NCBI RefSeq assembly: GCF_028622835.1
Contig: NZ_CP117677.1
Span: forward strand, 1,198,001 to 1,262,000
Direction of reading: 5' to 3'
Source of the DNA: Caloramator sp. mosi_1
Lineage (GTDB): Bacteria > Bacillota > Clostridia > Clostridiales > Caloramatoraceae
Length of the DNA: 64,000 bases
In this document: positions 45,327 through 55,096 of the stretch, one piece after another
Layout of the letters: every line of letters starts with the position of its first letter
Position numbering within the stretch: the first letter of the stretch is position 1
Made by a program: the position numbers and the translations under genes
The notes under the pieces: model-generated
Told to the model about the DNA's origin: nothing
Database searches by the model: none
Seen by the model: the letters and a program-made list of their open reading frames with translations, nothing else

Positions 45327-45350
45327 GTGGCACTGCCACCTATTTATTGT
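45322..45350 (+). terminator. Terminator of the coiled-coil gene
   Basis: A 9-bp stem ATAGGTGGC (45323-45331) pairs with GCCACCTAT (45335-45343), then TTATT. The stop TAG (45324-45326) is in the 5' arm. Confidence 0.75.
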
Positions 45351-45408
45351 ATAGACATATAATGGGTATAATGCTAATATTAAATTAAAAGTAGGGTAGG
45401 TGGTATAT

Positions 45409-45847
45409 TTGATAAGAGATAAGAGGGTTGATTTTTCAAAGGTATATTCTAATTTAAATAAGCTTAAGGATATATTTAGTAAATATAAAGATAAGGTAAT
45501 AGTTGCTTATCTTTTGGTTCAGTTCATAGAAGAGAAGTTACTCCTTTAAGTGACATAGACATAGCGATTTTGATTAATGAAAAATATGAAGGCATATTAG
45601 AGGAGATAGAAAAAGATTTATATGAGGATTTAATAAGTTGTTTAAAAACGGAAGAAATTGATTTGGTTTGTTTAAATAAAGCTCCTCTAAGTATTCAGTA
45701 TGGAGTAATTAAAGATAAAGAGATACTGTATTTTTATGATAAGCAAAAGTAGTGGATTATGAAACCAGTGTTATAACAAAATATTTAGACATAAAACCTA
45801 TGCGTAACTTTTTAAATATGGAGTTTTTAAAGAAGGTAGGGATTTAG
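45409..45847 (+). CDS. mntA: MntA-like nucleotidyltransferase antitoxin (frameshifted)
   Basis: About 146 residues of minimal nucleotidyltransferase fold, with the GSx10DxD motif (LFGSVHRREVTPLSDIDIAI). In the MntA/HepT system this enzyme inactivates the HepT RNase by adding AMP to a tyrosine. The start is TTG 45409 (LIRDKRVDFSKVYSN) with AGGTGG upstream. Breaks near 45520 and 45748. The stop TAG and the hepT ATG are adjacent, so translation is coupled. Confidence 0.85.
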
Positions 45848-46284
45848 ATGGATGAAAAGTTAATAACACAATTAAGACTGCTGAAAAAATACTTGGATAT
45901 GTTAAAAAAATTTCTCAAAATAGTGTAGAGGAGTATTTAAAAGATGAAATATTAAAGGGAGCAGCAGAAAGATATCTTCAGCTTTGCATAGAAACTTGTA
46001 TAAACATAGGAAGTAGAATAATATCTTTAGAGCAATTTACCAAAAATATTTCTGTTCCAGAAACCTATGCAGATGTATTTGAAATATTAAAAGATATAGG
46101 ATTAATTGATGAGGAGTTTTCTAAGAACCTTAAAAATATGGCTAAGTTTAGGAATAAGTTAGTTCATATGTATTGGGAATTAGACGATACAATTGTTTAT
46201 GATATTATAAAAAATAACTTAGGAGATGTAGAAGAATTTATGAGGATTTCTGCTGAATATATAAAAAATAACTCACATATGTAG
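45848..46284 (+). CDS. hepT: HepT-like toxin (DUF86) (frameshifted)
   Basis: About 145 residues, helical HEPN fold. The catalytic RX4-6H motif is RNKLVHMYWE, with the tyrosine two residues after the His, as in HepT toxins modified by MntA. The start region MDEKLITQL is followed by a frame break near 45882, then EKILGYVKKISQNSVEEYL. It ends NNSHM at TAG 46282-46284, inside a terminator stem. Confidence 0.87.
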
Positions 46285-46299
46285 ATGTGAGTTATTTTT
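46264..46299 (+). terminator. Terminator of the mntA-hepT pair
   Basis: A 12-bp stem AATAACTCACAT (46267-46278) pairs with 46285-46296 around a 6-base loop that contains part of the hepT stop, then T's. It separates the toxin module from the copper operon. Confidence 0.85.
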
Positions 46300-46310
46300 A
46301 TATATTCATA

Positions 46311-46365
46311 TTGAAAAAGATAAATATGTATGTTATTATAATAATACCCCCACGGGGTGGGGGTG
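46311..46365 (+). promoter_or_regulatory. Copper operon promoter with CsoR operator
   Basis: TTGAAA (46311-46316), a 17-base spacer and TATTAT (46334-46339). Just downstream is the GC-rich palindrome TACCCCCACGGGGTGGGGGT (46345-46364), a typical CsoR site in an otherwise AT-rich region. CsoR binding here would block transcription until Cu(I) releases it. Confidence 0.85.
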
Positions 46366-46378
46366 AAAGGAGGATATT

Positions 46379-46640
46379 ATGAATAAGGAAAGAGAAGAAG
46401 CAAAAAATATTTAAAAACAGCAAAGGGTCAAATAGAAGGAATACTTAAAATGATAGATGAGGGTAGATACTGTATAGACATCTCAAATCAGATTATTGCA
46501 GCAGAAAAGCAAATAAAGAAGGCAAATATGTTGATTTTAAAGGGACATTTAAATAGCTGTGTAAAGGAAGCTTTTTAAACAATAACGGAGAAGAAAAGGT
46601 AGATGAAATAATAGATGTATTTGATAAATTAACAAGGTAG
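46379..46640 (+). CDS. csoR: Copper-sensing repressor CsoR (frameshifted)
   Basis: About 88 residues, all-helical. The Cu(I) ligands are present: Cys in EGRYCIDISNQI and His/Cys in LKGHLNSCVKEAF. It represses the copper operon from the GC-rich site just upstream. ATG 46379 after AGGAGG. Breaks near 46412 and 46577 in A/T runs. The stop is 8 bases before copA. Confidence 0.92.
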
Positions 46641-46648
46641 GTGAAAAG

Positions 46649-49096
46649 ATGAATAATAAGTTTAAAATAACAGGTATGACTTGTGCAGCTTGCTCAAGGG
46701 CTGTTGAAAGAGCTGTAAAAAGTTAGAGGGTATTGAAAAGGCAGAGGTTAACTTAGCAATAGAAGAGCTTTATGTAGAATATGATAAAACAAAGATAAGT
46801 GAAGAAGACATAATAAAGGCAGTAGAAAGGGCTGGGTATGGAGCAAGCTTAAAAATATAAAAGAGGCTACTTTAAAGATAAGTGGAATGACCTGTGCCTC
46901 TTGTGCAAAAACAATAGAGAGGGTTTTAAGTAAAGAAGAGGGAATAATATCGGCAGAGGTTAACTTTGCAGTTGAAAAGCTGTATGTTAAATATGATTCA
47001 TCTAAGATAAGAATTTCTATGGTAAAAAATCTTATTAAAAGGGCAGGGTATGAAGTTTTTGAGGATATAAAAAGTGTTGAAGATAATAAAATTAAAGATG
47101 TTAAAGATAAATCACTTAAAAACCTAAAAATAGCAGTAATCTTTACAATACCACTTTTATATATAGCAATGGGACATATGATTGGTTTTCCTATACCTGA
47201 GATTATTCATCACCATAAAAATCCTTTAAATTTTGCTTTAATACAGATTATACTTACAATACCAGTTATATATGCAGGAAGAAGGTTTTATAAAGTAGGA
47301 TTTAGAAACTTAGTTAAACTATCTCCTAATATGGATAGTTTGATTGCTATAGGTACATCGGCTGCTATAGTATATGGACTATTTGCGATTTACCAAATAT
47401 CTATTGGAAATACAGAATATGCAATGGAACTTTATTTTGAATCAGCAGCAACTATTATAACCCTTATACTTTTAGGAAAATATTTAGAGGCAAGAGCTAA
47501 GAATAAAACTTCTGAAGCAATTGAAAAACTTATTAATCTTGCACCTAAAATGGCAACAATTATAAAGGAGGATATGGAGATTGAAATACCAACAGAGGAA
47601 GTTGAAGTTGAGGATATAGTTTTAGTTAGGCCAGGAGAGAGGATACCTGTTGATGGAATTGTGATAGAAGGAAAGACCACAGTTGATGAATCGATGCTTA
47701 CAGGAGAGAGTATACCCCAAATCAAAGAAGAAGGCTCTAATGTATTTGCAGGAAGTATAAATAAAAATGGTTCGATTAAATTTAAGGTAACAAAGGCAAA
47801 AGATGATACAGTTTTAAGTCAAATAATTAGGCTTGTTGAGGAGGCACAGTCTAAAAAGCACCTATTGCAAGACTGGCAGATATAGTTTCAGGATATTTTG
47901 TGCCTGTAGTTATTTTAATTGCAGTAGTATCTTCAATAGCCTGGTACTTTGGTACAAAAGATATTGTATTTGCTCTTACAATATTCATTTCAGTTCTTGT
48001 AATTGCGTGTCCCTGTGCCCTTGGTCTTGCAACACCAACAGCTATAATGGTAGGTTCCGGCAAGGGAGCAGAGCTTGGGGTACTTATAAAATCTGGTGAG
48101 GCCCTTGAAATGCTCCATAGGGTAGATGTAGTTATACTTGATAAGACGGGTACAATAACAGAAGGCAAACCGACGGTTGTAGAGATAAAAACTTTTGATA
48201 TAGAGGAAGAAAAATTAATATCCTATGCGGCATCATTAGAGAGACTTTCAGAGCATCCACTTGGTGAGGCAGTGTATGAATATTCAAAGGAAAAGGGAAT
48301 AGATACTTTCGATGTAACTGATTTTAAGAGTATTACAGGTCACGGTGTTTATGGAAGAGTACAAGAAACAGAGGTTTTAGTTGGAAACACTAAGCTTATG
48401 AAGGAGTACGGTATAGATATTTCAAAGGCAGATGAATATATAGGGGATATTTCAAAGCGTGGGCGAACAGCTATTATTGTTGCAGTAGATAAAAGGGTTA
48501 AAGGTATAATTGGAATTGCAGATAGAGTAAAGGAAAACAGCAAAAGAGCAGTAGACCTTATTAAGAATATGAAAAAGAAGGTGGTTATGCTAACAGGGGA
48601 TAATTTCTTAACAGCAAAGGCCATTGCAGATGAGGTTATGGTAGATGAATTTATTGCAGAGGTTCTTCCGCAGGATAAGGCAAATGTTGTTAAGGAATAT
48701 CAAAATAAAAATAAGAGGGTTTTAATGGTGGGAGACGGTATAAATGACGCACCTGCATTAGCACAAGCTGATGTTGGAATGGCAATAGGTTCAGGTACAG
48801 ATATAGCAATTGAGTCAGCAGATGTTGTTTTAATGAAAAATGACCTATTAGATGCAGCCTATGCAATAGAGTTAAGCAGAAAAACAATAAAAAATATAAA
48901 GGAAAATCTATTCTGGGCATTTTTCTATAATGTAATTGGAATACCAGTTGCGGCAGGAGTACTTGTATTATTCGGAGGACCAAGACTTAATCCAATGATT
49001 GCTGCACTTGCTATGAGTTTTAGTTCTGTATCAGTAGTTTTAAATGCACTGAGACTAAAGGGCTTTAAGCCAAAAAATAAAGGAGGGTTAATATGA
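46649..49096 (+). CDS. copA: Copper-exporting P-type ATPase CopA (frameshifted)
   Basis: About 817 residues. Two N-terminal metal-binding domains (GMTCAACS and GMTCASCA), then eight membrane helices. The actuator has DESMLTGESIPQ, the metal site is VIACPCALGLATPTAIMVG, the phosphorylation site DKTGTITEGKP, the nucleotide domain SEHPLGEAVYE, and the hinge GDGINDAPALAQADVG. The helix 8 signature is MSFSSVSVVLNALRL. It pumps Cu(I) out of the cell. Breaks near 46723, 46850 and 47865. Overlaps copZ by 4 bp. Confidence 0.95.
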
Positions 49097-49305
49097 AAAA
49101 GAAGATTAATATTGAAGGTATGAGTTGTATGCACTGTGTAAGACACATAAAGGAGGCACTATCAGAAATTAAAGGAATATCAAACATTGAAGTAAATCTA
49201 CAGGACAAATATGCAGTTTGCGATGTGGATAATGTGGATAACAAAGATATTGTTGAAAAGATAGAGGAATTTGGGTATAGTGTAGTTTCAATAGAGGAAT
49301 TATAA
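49093..49305 (+). CDS. copZ: Copper chaperone CopZ
   Basis: 70 residues, intact, one HMA domain with the Cu(I) motif GMSCMHCVRHI. It hands Cu(I) to CopA and CsoR. ATGA overlap with the copA stop indicates translational coupling. Last gene of the operon. Confidence 0.95.
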   Translation: MKKKINIEGMSCMHCVRHIKEALSEIKGISNIEVNLQDKYAVCDVDNVDNKDIVEKIEEFGYSVVSIEEL

Positions 49306-49332
49306 AAGCACCTTAATATCAGGTGCTTTTTA
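49304..49332. terminator. Shared terminator between copZ and the MFS gene
   Basis: A 10-bp stem AAAAGCACCT (49304-49313) pairs with AGGTGCTTTT (49321-49330). The MFS stop (49319-49321, minus) lies at the base of the 3' arm, and the copZ stop at the start of the 5' arm. Confidence 0.85.
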
Positions 49333-50493
49333 CGTTATTAAGATGTATAAATGCTATTGCCTGCATTATAAACACTGTTGCAGAAATAATAAAGGTTAGC
49401 GAATAACTAAGTTTTGTATATGAAATGATATTTCCTGCTAAGTAGGAGGAAATAGATACTGTTATATTACCTATAAGAACAACTAAACTATTAAATTTAG
49501 CCTGATGTTCTTGGTCAACTGAGTTCATAAAAATAATATTTTCAAGAGGCACGGTTATATTTATTAAGACAGACCTTGTAAGGAAGAATATACATAAGAT
49601 AAGGGTTATAAATTTTAAACTTGAATTAAAAAATATAAATATTAAAACAAAGGGGAATGATAATAGCTTAGCAAAGGTTATTGTTTTAAATTGACCTATT
49701 CTTTTAGAGATTATAGGGGATATAATCATAGCTAAAAGATTTCCAAGCATATTAAAGTTGTTTACAAAAGCTGCAGTATCAGTGGAATAGTTCATTTTGT
49801 TTATTAAATAGGTTGTATAGTATGGTATTATCATTCCCACGGCAAAGGCACCACAAAAGGTGTATAGGAATATAAATTTCATTTTTTAGTTATTTTAAGT
49901 TTATTCTGCTTTTTATTGTTATTTTCTATCCTTTGGCTGGATGTTATGAATAGAGCAGGTATAAAGGCTAAAAAGCTTAAGATACCCATTATACTTAAAG
50001 TTGTATTAAAACCATACAGCTTTATTATTTTACCAGATAGGTAGTTTCCTATTAGGTTCATAAAGGTTGCATAGGTAAATATAAAGCTAAATAATTTTAC
50101 TGTATCTAATCCATTGCTATTTTTAATTAAAAAGGAGGTTTAATTACGACTATTGCAGAAATACCCATTGCATATATGGATGCAGCTAATAATATAGATA
50201 GTTTTCCATTTGACAACATATAAAGTATACTTGATAAAAGACAAAGTAAACCTGTTAGGGCAAATATATATTTGTCTTTTAGGTATTTAGATATTATACC
50301 AACTATATAAGCAAATAGAGCAAAGCTTATTGTTTGTGTGACAGTTACAATACCTAAAAAGCTTTCGTTTAATCCCTTTGATAAGATATAAGGTCCTAAA
50401 AGAAGGAATAAAAACCAAAAAATATTCCTATAAATAGTTCAATCAATAAGTAGAATAATATATTTTTATTTACTTTTTTACCTTTTTAATCAT
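49319..50493 (-). CDS. Major facilitator superfamily transporter (frameshifted)
   Basis: About 391 residues with twelve hydrophobic segments, no large soluble domain. Visible parts: GKIIKLYGFNTTLSIMGILSFLAFIPALF, FIFLYTFCGAFAVGMIIPYYTTYLINKM, ISKRIGQFKTITFAKLLSFP. The N-terminus MIKKVKK is followed by breaks near 50475, 50420, 50140 and 49885. The substrate is unknown. It is convergent to the copper operon and in the same direction as the AraC gene, 80 bases downstream of it. Confidence 0.8.
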
Positions 50494-50573
50494 ATTTAAT
50501 TATCTCCTTATAATGTTGATTACAGATTTATTTTAGCTAAATAAGAAGGAAGTGGCTATTTATATATTATCTT

Positions 50574-51434
50574 TTACTTGTACAAAATTATCTTTTTACG
50601 TTCGATGGAAGGGCTATGACCTTTATATTTTTTATATACTCTATTAAAATAGGCTATGCTTGAGAACCCTACCAAAAGTGCAATCTCTGTAATAGGTATA
50701 TTAGTTGTATTAATTAACATTTCAGCTTTAGAGCATCTGTAGAAATTAAGATATTCTAAAAAGGTTTTTCCCATTGTGCTTTTAAAGAACCTACAAAAGT
50801 AATTAGGTGCTAAATTAAGAATATTTGCAGCATCATTTATAGTTATGTTTTCGTTGTAATGTTCATCAATATATCTTAACAGTTTTTCCAATCTTTGCAG
50901 ATTTTCTTTATGCTTTCTATATGAAGGTTCGTTCTTAGAAGTAGTTTGAGAATATGCAATAATAGCTGCTAAAATTTTATAAATACTTCCCCTTATATCA
51001 ATTTCAAATCCTAAGGGTTTTGTATTGTATTTGCTAATGATATCCTCCATATAGTGTCTTATTGTTTCTAAATAATCTATATAATTTTTGTTTTGTCTTA
51101 TTATTTTATTATCGTCATTAAAGGGGAATAACTTATTAAACTCAATAGGGAGGTCTGTTGCAATGGTTGTGTCAAATTGAAGTACAAGATACTTTGAAAA
51201 ACCATACACAGCGTGCACATCTAAGCTATTAAGAAGAACTATTTCGCCTGTTCTAATATCGTAGTAGGAACTATTTATCTGAACCTTTGCATCTCCTTGT
51301 AAAAAATAGATTATTTCAATAAATTCGTGCCAGTGGGGAGGCACATAAGTACAGGAGGGTGAAAGTTCTGTTATAAAAATCTTTACAGGTAATATTTTAT
51401 TACCAATTTGTGTTATTTCTTTAAATGGTTCCAT
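50574..51434 (-). CDS. AraC-family transcriptional regulator with cupin sensor
   Basis: 286 residues, intact. The N-terminal cupin (PPHWHEFIEIIYFLQGDAKVQINSSYYDI) senses a small ligand; the C-terminal part has two AraC helix-turn-helix motifs (ITINDAANILNLAPNYFCRFFK and IPITEIALLVGFSSIAYFNRVYKKYKGHSP). ATG 51434 (MEPFKEITQIG), or three codons upstream, with GGAG. It faces the PfkB kinase across a 119-base divergent region and may control it or the MFS gene downstream. The ligand is unknown. Confidence 0.9.
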   Translation of the reverse strand: MEPFKEITQIGNKILPVKIFITELSPSCTYVPPHWHEFIEIIYFLQGDAKVQINSSYYDIRTGEIVLLNSLDVHAVYGFSKYLVLQFDTTIATDLPIEFNKLFPFNDDNKIIRQNKNYIDYLETIRHYMEDIISKYNTKPLGFEIDIRGSIYKILAAIIAYSQTTSKNEPSYRKHKENLQRLEKLLRYIDEHYNENITINDAANILNLAPNYFCRFFKSTMGKTFLEYLNFYRCSKAEMLINTTNIPITEIALLVGFSSIAYFNRVYKKYKGHSPSIERKKIILYK

Positions 51435-51553
51435 ATGTATCATCTCCAAAAATAATGATATAATTATTATGAAAAAATTCGACAATAATTGCAATATTCC
51501 TTTATAATTGATATAATTTATTTTTGTGAAAATTAAAAGAAGGGGCGAATATC

Positions 51554-52471
51554 GTGGAAAAAGTATTTGATGTAGCTGTTTTTGGTGCGGTTTTTGTGGA
51601 TATAAAGGGTTTTCCAAGAGATATATTAAATCCAAAGGGGACAAATATAGGGAGTGTGAAGTTTAAACACGGTGGAGTAGCAAGAAATGTAGTTGAAAAT
51701 TTTAGTTATATGGGACTTAAGTCAAGGTTTGTATCAATTGTAGATAATAGTGCACTTGGTATGGAGGTTTTAGCAAGGCTAAAAAATGAAAAAATAGATA
51801 CAGAGTATGTGGATATTGTAGATAAAGATGGTATGGGAATGTGGCTTGTTGTACTAAATGAGAAGGGAGATATTGCTGCCTCTGTATCACATCAACCAAA
51901 CTTAAAATATCTATATGATATAATTGACAATCACGCTGAAGAAATTATAAAGGCGTGTAATAGTGTTGTGTTAGATCTTGATTTTGAAGCAAGCTATATT
52001 GAAAAAATAATAAACATAGCAAAGAAATATAATAAAAAGGTTTATGCTGTAATAGGTCATCTTGATGTAGTAAAGAGAAACAAACATCTTTTTAATAGAC
52101 TTGATTGCTTAATATGCAATAACATTGAATTTGAACTTATAGCTGAAAGAACCTTTGAAACAAAGGAACAAGTTTTAGAGGCTTGTAAGGAACTTACAAA
52201 GAACGGTCTTAAGAAGATAGTTGTTACGATGGGTAAAAAAGGTTCTGTTTTTTATGATGCTGAGGTTGGTGAAGAAGGACACGTTGATATAGTACCAGTA
52301 AATGTTATAGATACAACAGGTGCAGGGGACTCCTTCTTTGCAGGAACGGTATATGGACTAATAAGTGGGTATAGTTTAGAGAAGTCAGTTTGCATAGGAA
52401 CGCGTATAGCAAGTTTAACAATAAGCTGTAAGGATAGTACAAATCCAGAGATAAAGCAAAAATGCATATAA
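51554..52471 (+). CDS. PfkB-family carbohydrate or nucleoside kinase
   Basis: 305 residues, intact, starting at GTG 51554 (MEKVFDVAVFGAVFVDIKGFP). The substrate region GGVARNVVENFSYMG and the catalytic, anion-hole motif DTTGAGDSFFAGTVYGL are typical. FNRLDCLICNNIEFELIAE fits the sugar or nucleoside branch, perhaps close to pseudouridine kinases. Divergent to the AraC gene. Confidence 0.88.
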   Translation: MEKVFDVAVFGAVFVDIKGFPRDILNPKGTNIGSVKFKHGGVARNVVENFSYMGLKSRFVSIVDNSALGMEVLARLKNEKIDTEYVDIVDKDGMGMWLVVLNEKGDIAASVSHQPNLKYLYDIIDNHAEEIIKACNSVVLDLDFEASYIEKIINIAKKYNKKVYAVIGHLDVVKRNKHLFNRLDCLICNNIEFELIAERTFETKEQVLEACKELTKNGLKKIVVTMGKKGSVFYDAEVGEEGHVDIVPVNVIDTTGAGDSFFAGTVYGLISGYSLEKSVCIGTRIASLTISCKDSTNPEIKQKCI

Positions 52472-52478
52472 TTGTAGT

Positions 52479-52510
52479 ATGAGGGCTTAACTTTAAGCCC
52501 TCATATTTTT
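52479..52510. terminator. Shared terminator between the PfkB and UbiB-like genes
   Basis: A 12-bp stem ATGAGGGCTTAA (52479-52490) pairs with 52493-52504, followed by ATTTTT. The UbiB-like stop (52501-52503, minus) lies in the 3' arm. Confidence 0.8.
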
Positions 52511-54093
52511 CCTGATTTTAAAATGGATATAAGAATCCACAGTCCAAGTATTCCCGCTACAATATATCCAGTAACGCCCAAGATAGAGATGTCATATATT
52601 TTAGGTCCAATGTTTGTATTTAATATTAAGGATGAACCTATGATTAAAGAGGAGGTTATTATTGCAAAAACTAAGCGATTTACCATTTTATGAAGTTCAT
52701 ATATGGGTTTAGATAAATTTTTGTGTTCAAGTTGAACTTTAGTTCTACCAGCATTAACACTGTTCAGTAATCTGTTTAGGTTGTGGGGTAATGATTTTAA
52801 TTCTGTATTTAAGTTGATAATTTGGAAGATTAAATCATTAAAGTTTGGAAAAATCTTAGAAGGATACTGCTCTTTAACAAAGGGAATAGCAATATCTAAT
52901 ATCTTTATATTTGGGGATATTTTAGCAACAACCCCTTCAAGTATAACAAGTCCTCTTATCAAAAGAGTTAAATCCTTAGGAAGTCGTATATTATTTCGTT
53001 TTGCGGCCTCAAATATTTCTTCAAGCATTTGAGATATTTTAAGGTTTTCTAAAGAAGTTGTTAGGTAACTTGCAAATAGATAATCTATATCTTCATAGAG
53101 TTTACTTCTGTTTATATAACCCTTTTAATACCTATATTTAAAAGGGCAGTAATCATCTTGTCTATATCCCTAAAGGCTATAGAAAGAATAACTTCGTTAA
53201 GGGATTCTTTCATAGACTTTGAAAAACAACCTACAATTCCAAAATCGATATAATAAATTTTGCTGTCTTTTATAATTAAGTTTCCAGGGTGTGGGTCTCC
53301 GTGAAAGAAACCATCAGTAAAAATCTGTTTAAAATATGATAGGGCAAGTTTTTACCTATATCATCCAAGTCATATCCTTCATTAGATAGGGTTTCAATAT
53401 TATCAATTTTAATCCCATCAATATATTCCATTGTGAGTATCTTTTGGTAGTTAGATCCCAGTAAACGTAGGGACAAGAAACAAATTTAATATTTGTGTTG
53501 TTAGTATAAAATTTGTCCAATGATTTAGCTTCGTTTATAAAATTTAATTCTTTTTTGTTGCTTCTTCAATTTCAGATAACGCCTCTTTAGGATTTATAAG
53601 TGCATCATTGAACTTTGTATTAGTAAACTTTAATATTCTCTTTAGTATTTCTATATCAAGTTTCATATTCTCTTCTATGTTTGGTCTTTGAAATTTAACT
53701 ATTACGTCTTTGCCGTCTAAAAGTTTTGCACGGTGTACCTGTGCTATTGAAGCGGAGGCAACGGGCTTTTTATCAAAATAAGAAAAATATCTATTAAGAG
53801 GTGATCCAAATTCTTGTATGAATATATCGTTAATTTCTTCAAAGGGAATTTGTTGAACGTTATCTTGAAGTTTTTCTAATTCCTTAATATATTCATAGGG
53901 GAGAAGGTCAGGGCGAGTACTTAAAATCTGACCTATTTTTATAAAGGTTGGACCAAGTTCCTCAAAGGCTTTTCTTAAGTTTTCAGGAGAGGGAGATTGG
54001 TTTTTATTTTACTATCAACAATATATCCAAATCCGTACTTAGCAAGTATTTTAATTATTTCTCTAAATCTCTGTAATGTATTTTTTTAACCAT
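52501..54093 (-). CDS. ABC1/UbiB-type atypical kinase (AarF family) (frameshifted)
   Basis: About 535 residues. N-terminal LQRFREIIKILAKYGFGYIVD, then GPTFIKIGQILSTRPDLLP and the family KxGQ motif, PVASASIAQVHRAKL, the ATP-binding loop, GFFHGDPHPGNLIIKDSK and YIDFGIVG. Two C-terminal membrane segments follow (AIITSSLIIGSSLILN, ILGVTGYIVAGILGLWILI). ATG 54093. Breaks near 54075, 54000, 53555, 53465, 53355 and 53120. Homologues act in ubiquinone biosynthesis; an anaerobe without ubiquinone must use it otherwise. It follows a phasin-like gene. Confidence 0.88.
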
Positions 54094-54110
54094 ACAATCA
54101 TTCCTTTTAA

Positions 54111-54141
54111 ATAAGCAAAAGGCTTAAGGCCTTTTGCTTAT
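54111..54141 (-). terminator. Hairpin between the phasin-like and UbiB-like genes
   Basis: A 13-bp perfect stem ATAAGCAAAAGGC (54111-54123) pairs with 54129-54141. It contains the phasin-like stop. It may end or attenuate the upstream transcript before the kinase gene. Confidence 0.7.
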
Positions 54142-54442
54142 TTTAGTTTAGATTCAAGTTCTTCCAGTTTCTTTCTTAGTTCATCAAGTTCGGACTTAGT
54201 AGCAAAATTCATTTCCTTTAAAAGCTCTGCCATATCTTCTTTGGTTAACGGTTTAAATTCTGATGTAACCTTTTCAGTTTTTTCTTTGACAGTTCTTTTA
54301 AGTTCTTCTGTTAGTTCTTTTCCTTCTTCTACAGTTAATTGACCTTTTTTATAAGGTTTTCAATTAATTCAGTTGCTTTTTCGTAAGTATAAGCTGCAGA
54401 ACCAACTCCTGCAAGGAAAATGTTTTTTAACTCTTCCTTCAT
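54138..54442 (-). CDS. Phasin-like small helical protein (frameshifted)
   Basis: About 101 residues, from ATG 54442 (MKEELKNIFLAGVGSAAYTYEKATELIENLIK), then after a break near 54350 GQLTVEEGKELTEELKRTV and MNFATKSELDELRKKLEELESKLK. Amphipathic helix plus coiled coil match the small clostridial proteins annotated as phasin-like (COG3937). These often sit next to an ABC1/UbiB kinase, as here. A PHA-granule role is doubtful without PHA genes. Confidence 0.8.
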
Positions 54443-54622
54443 AGCAAACCCTCCCTTTCAAACATTATACTACTCAGTATAAAAAAATCATTAATAATTA
54501 GTTAATTTTGCATAAAAAATAAGTAGTATGCTTTTATAATATTTAGAAAAGATATTGAATTTTCAAAATATTTATGATATAAAAACATTAGTAGAAAAAT
54601 TGTTTATCTTTGGGGTGATATC

Positions 54623-55028
54623 ATGGGAAAAACAGTATTATTAAAGTGCAGCTGTTGCGGAAGAGAAAATAAGGTTGAATGGGGAAGGGAGTTTTACGTA
54701 GACAGTTTAGGAAGAGAACATTACTACAATGAACTTGGTAATGTGAGTGATGAAGCAAGAAAAAGGGGTATATCAGGTTTTTGGGTTGATAAGGTGTGCA
54801 AAAATTGTGGGGAGGTTATGAGGGAAAGCAGGTATTTAGAGGATATTGCGGATGAACACGAAGTTGCTTGGATGAATTTTCCTAAGGTTGACATTGTTGA
54901 AAAATGTACAAAGTGTGGAAGTAAAGATGTAATGACACTATATGAGAATAATAATAGGAGAGGATAAAAAGGTACCTTGTAATTCTTGTAGAGATGGCAA
55001 AATGAAGGTTGAAGCAATTTATGAATAA
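54623..55028 (+). CDS. Zinc-ribbon protein, unknown (frameshifted)
   Basis: About 135 residues with four CxxC pairs: CSCC, CKNC, CTKC and CNSC. This suggests two zinc ribbons (first CSCC with CKNC, second CTKC with CNSC). MGKTVLLKCSCCGRENKVEWG opens it; ATG 54623 after GGGGTGA. A break near 54950 joins NNNRRG to EDKKVPCNSCRDGKM. It has no enzyme motif; a nucleic-acid or protein adaptor role is possible. Confidence 0.7.
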
Positions 55029-55050
55029 TTGTAAGAAGTAGAAATAAGAG

Positions 55051-55096
55051 AGTGCCGTGAAGTATAACTAATATTTAATCTTCACGGCACTTTTTA
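55051..55096. terminator. Shared terminator between the zinc-ribbon gene and arginase
   Basis: A 12-bp stem AGTGCCGTGAAG (55051-55062) pairs with 55080-55091 across a 17-base loop, then TTTTT. The arginase stop (55094-55096, minus) follows directly. Confidence 0.8.

Noticed and set aside
47432-49146. Long minus-strand ORFs opposite copA
   Set aside because: They are antisense shadows of a well-recognised ATPase; their products are low-complexity and have no ribosome-binding sites.
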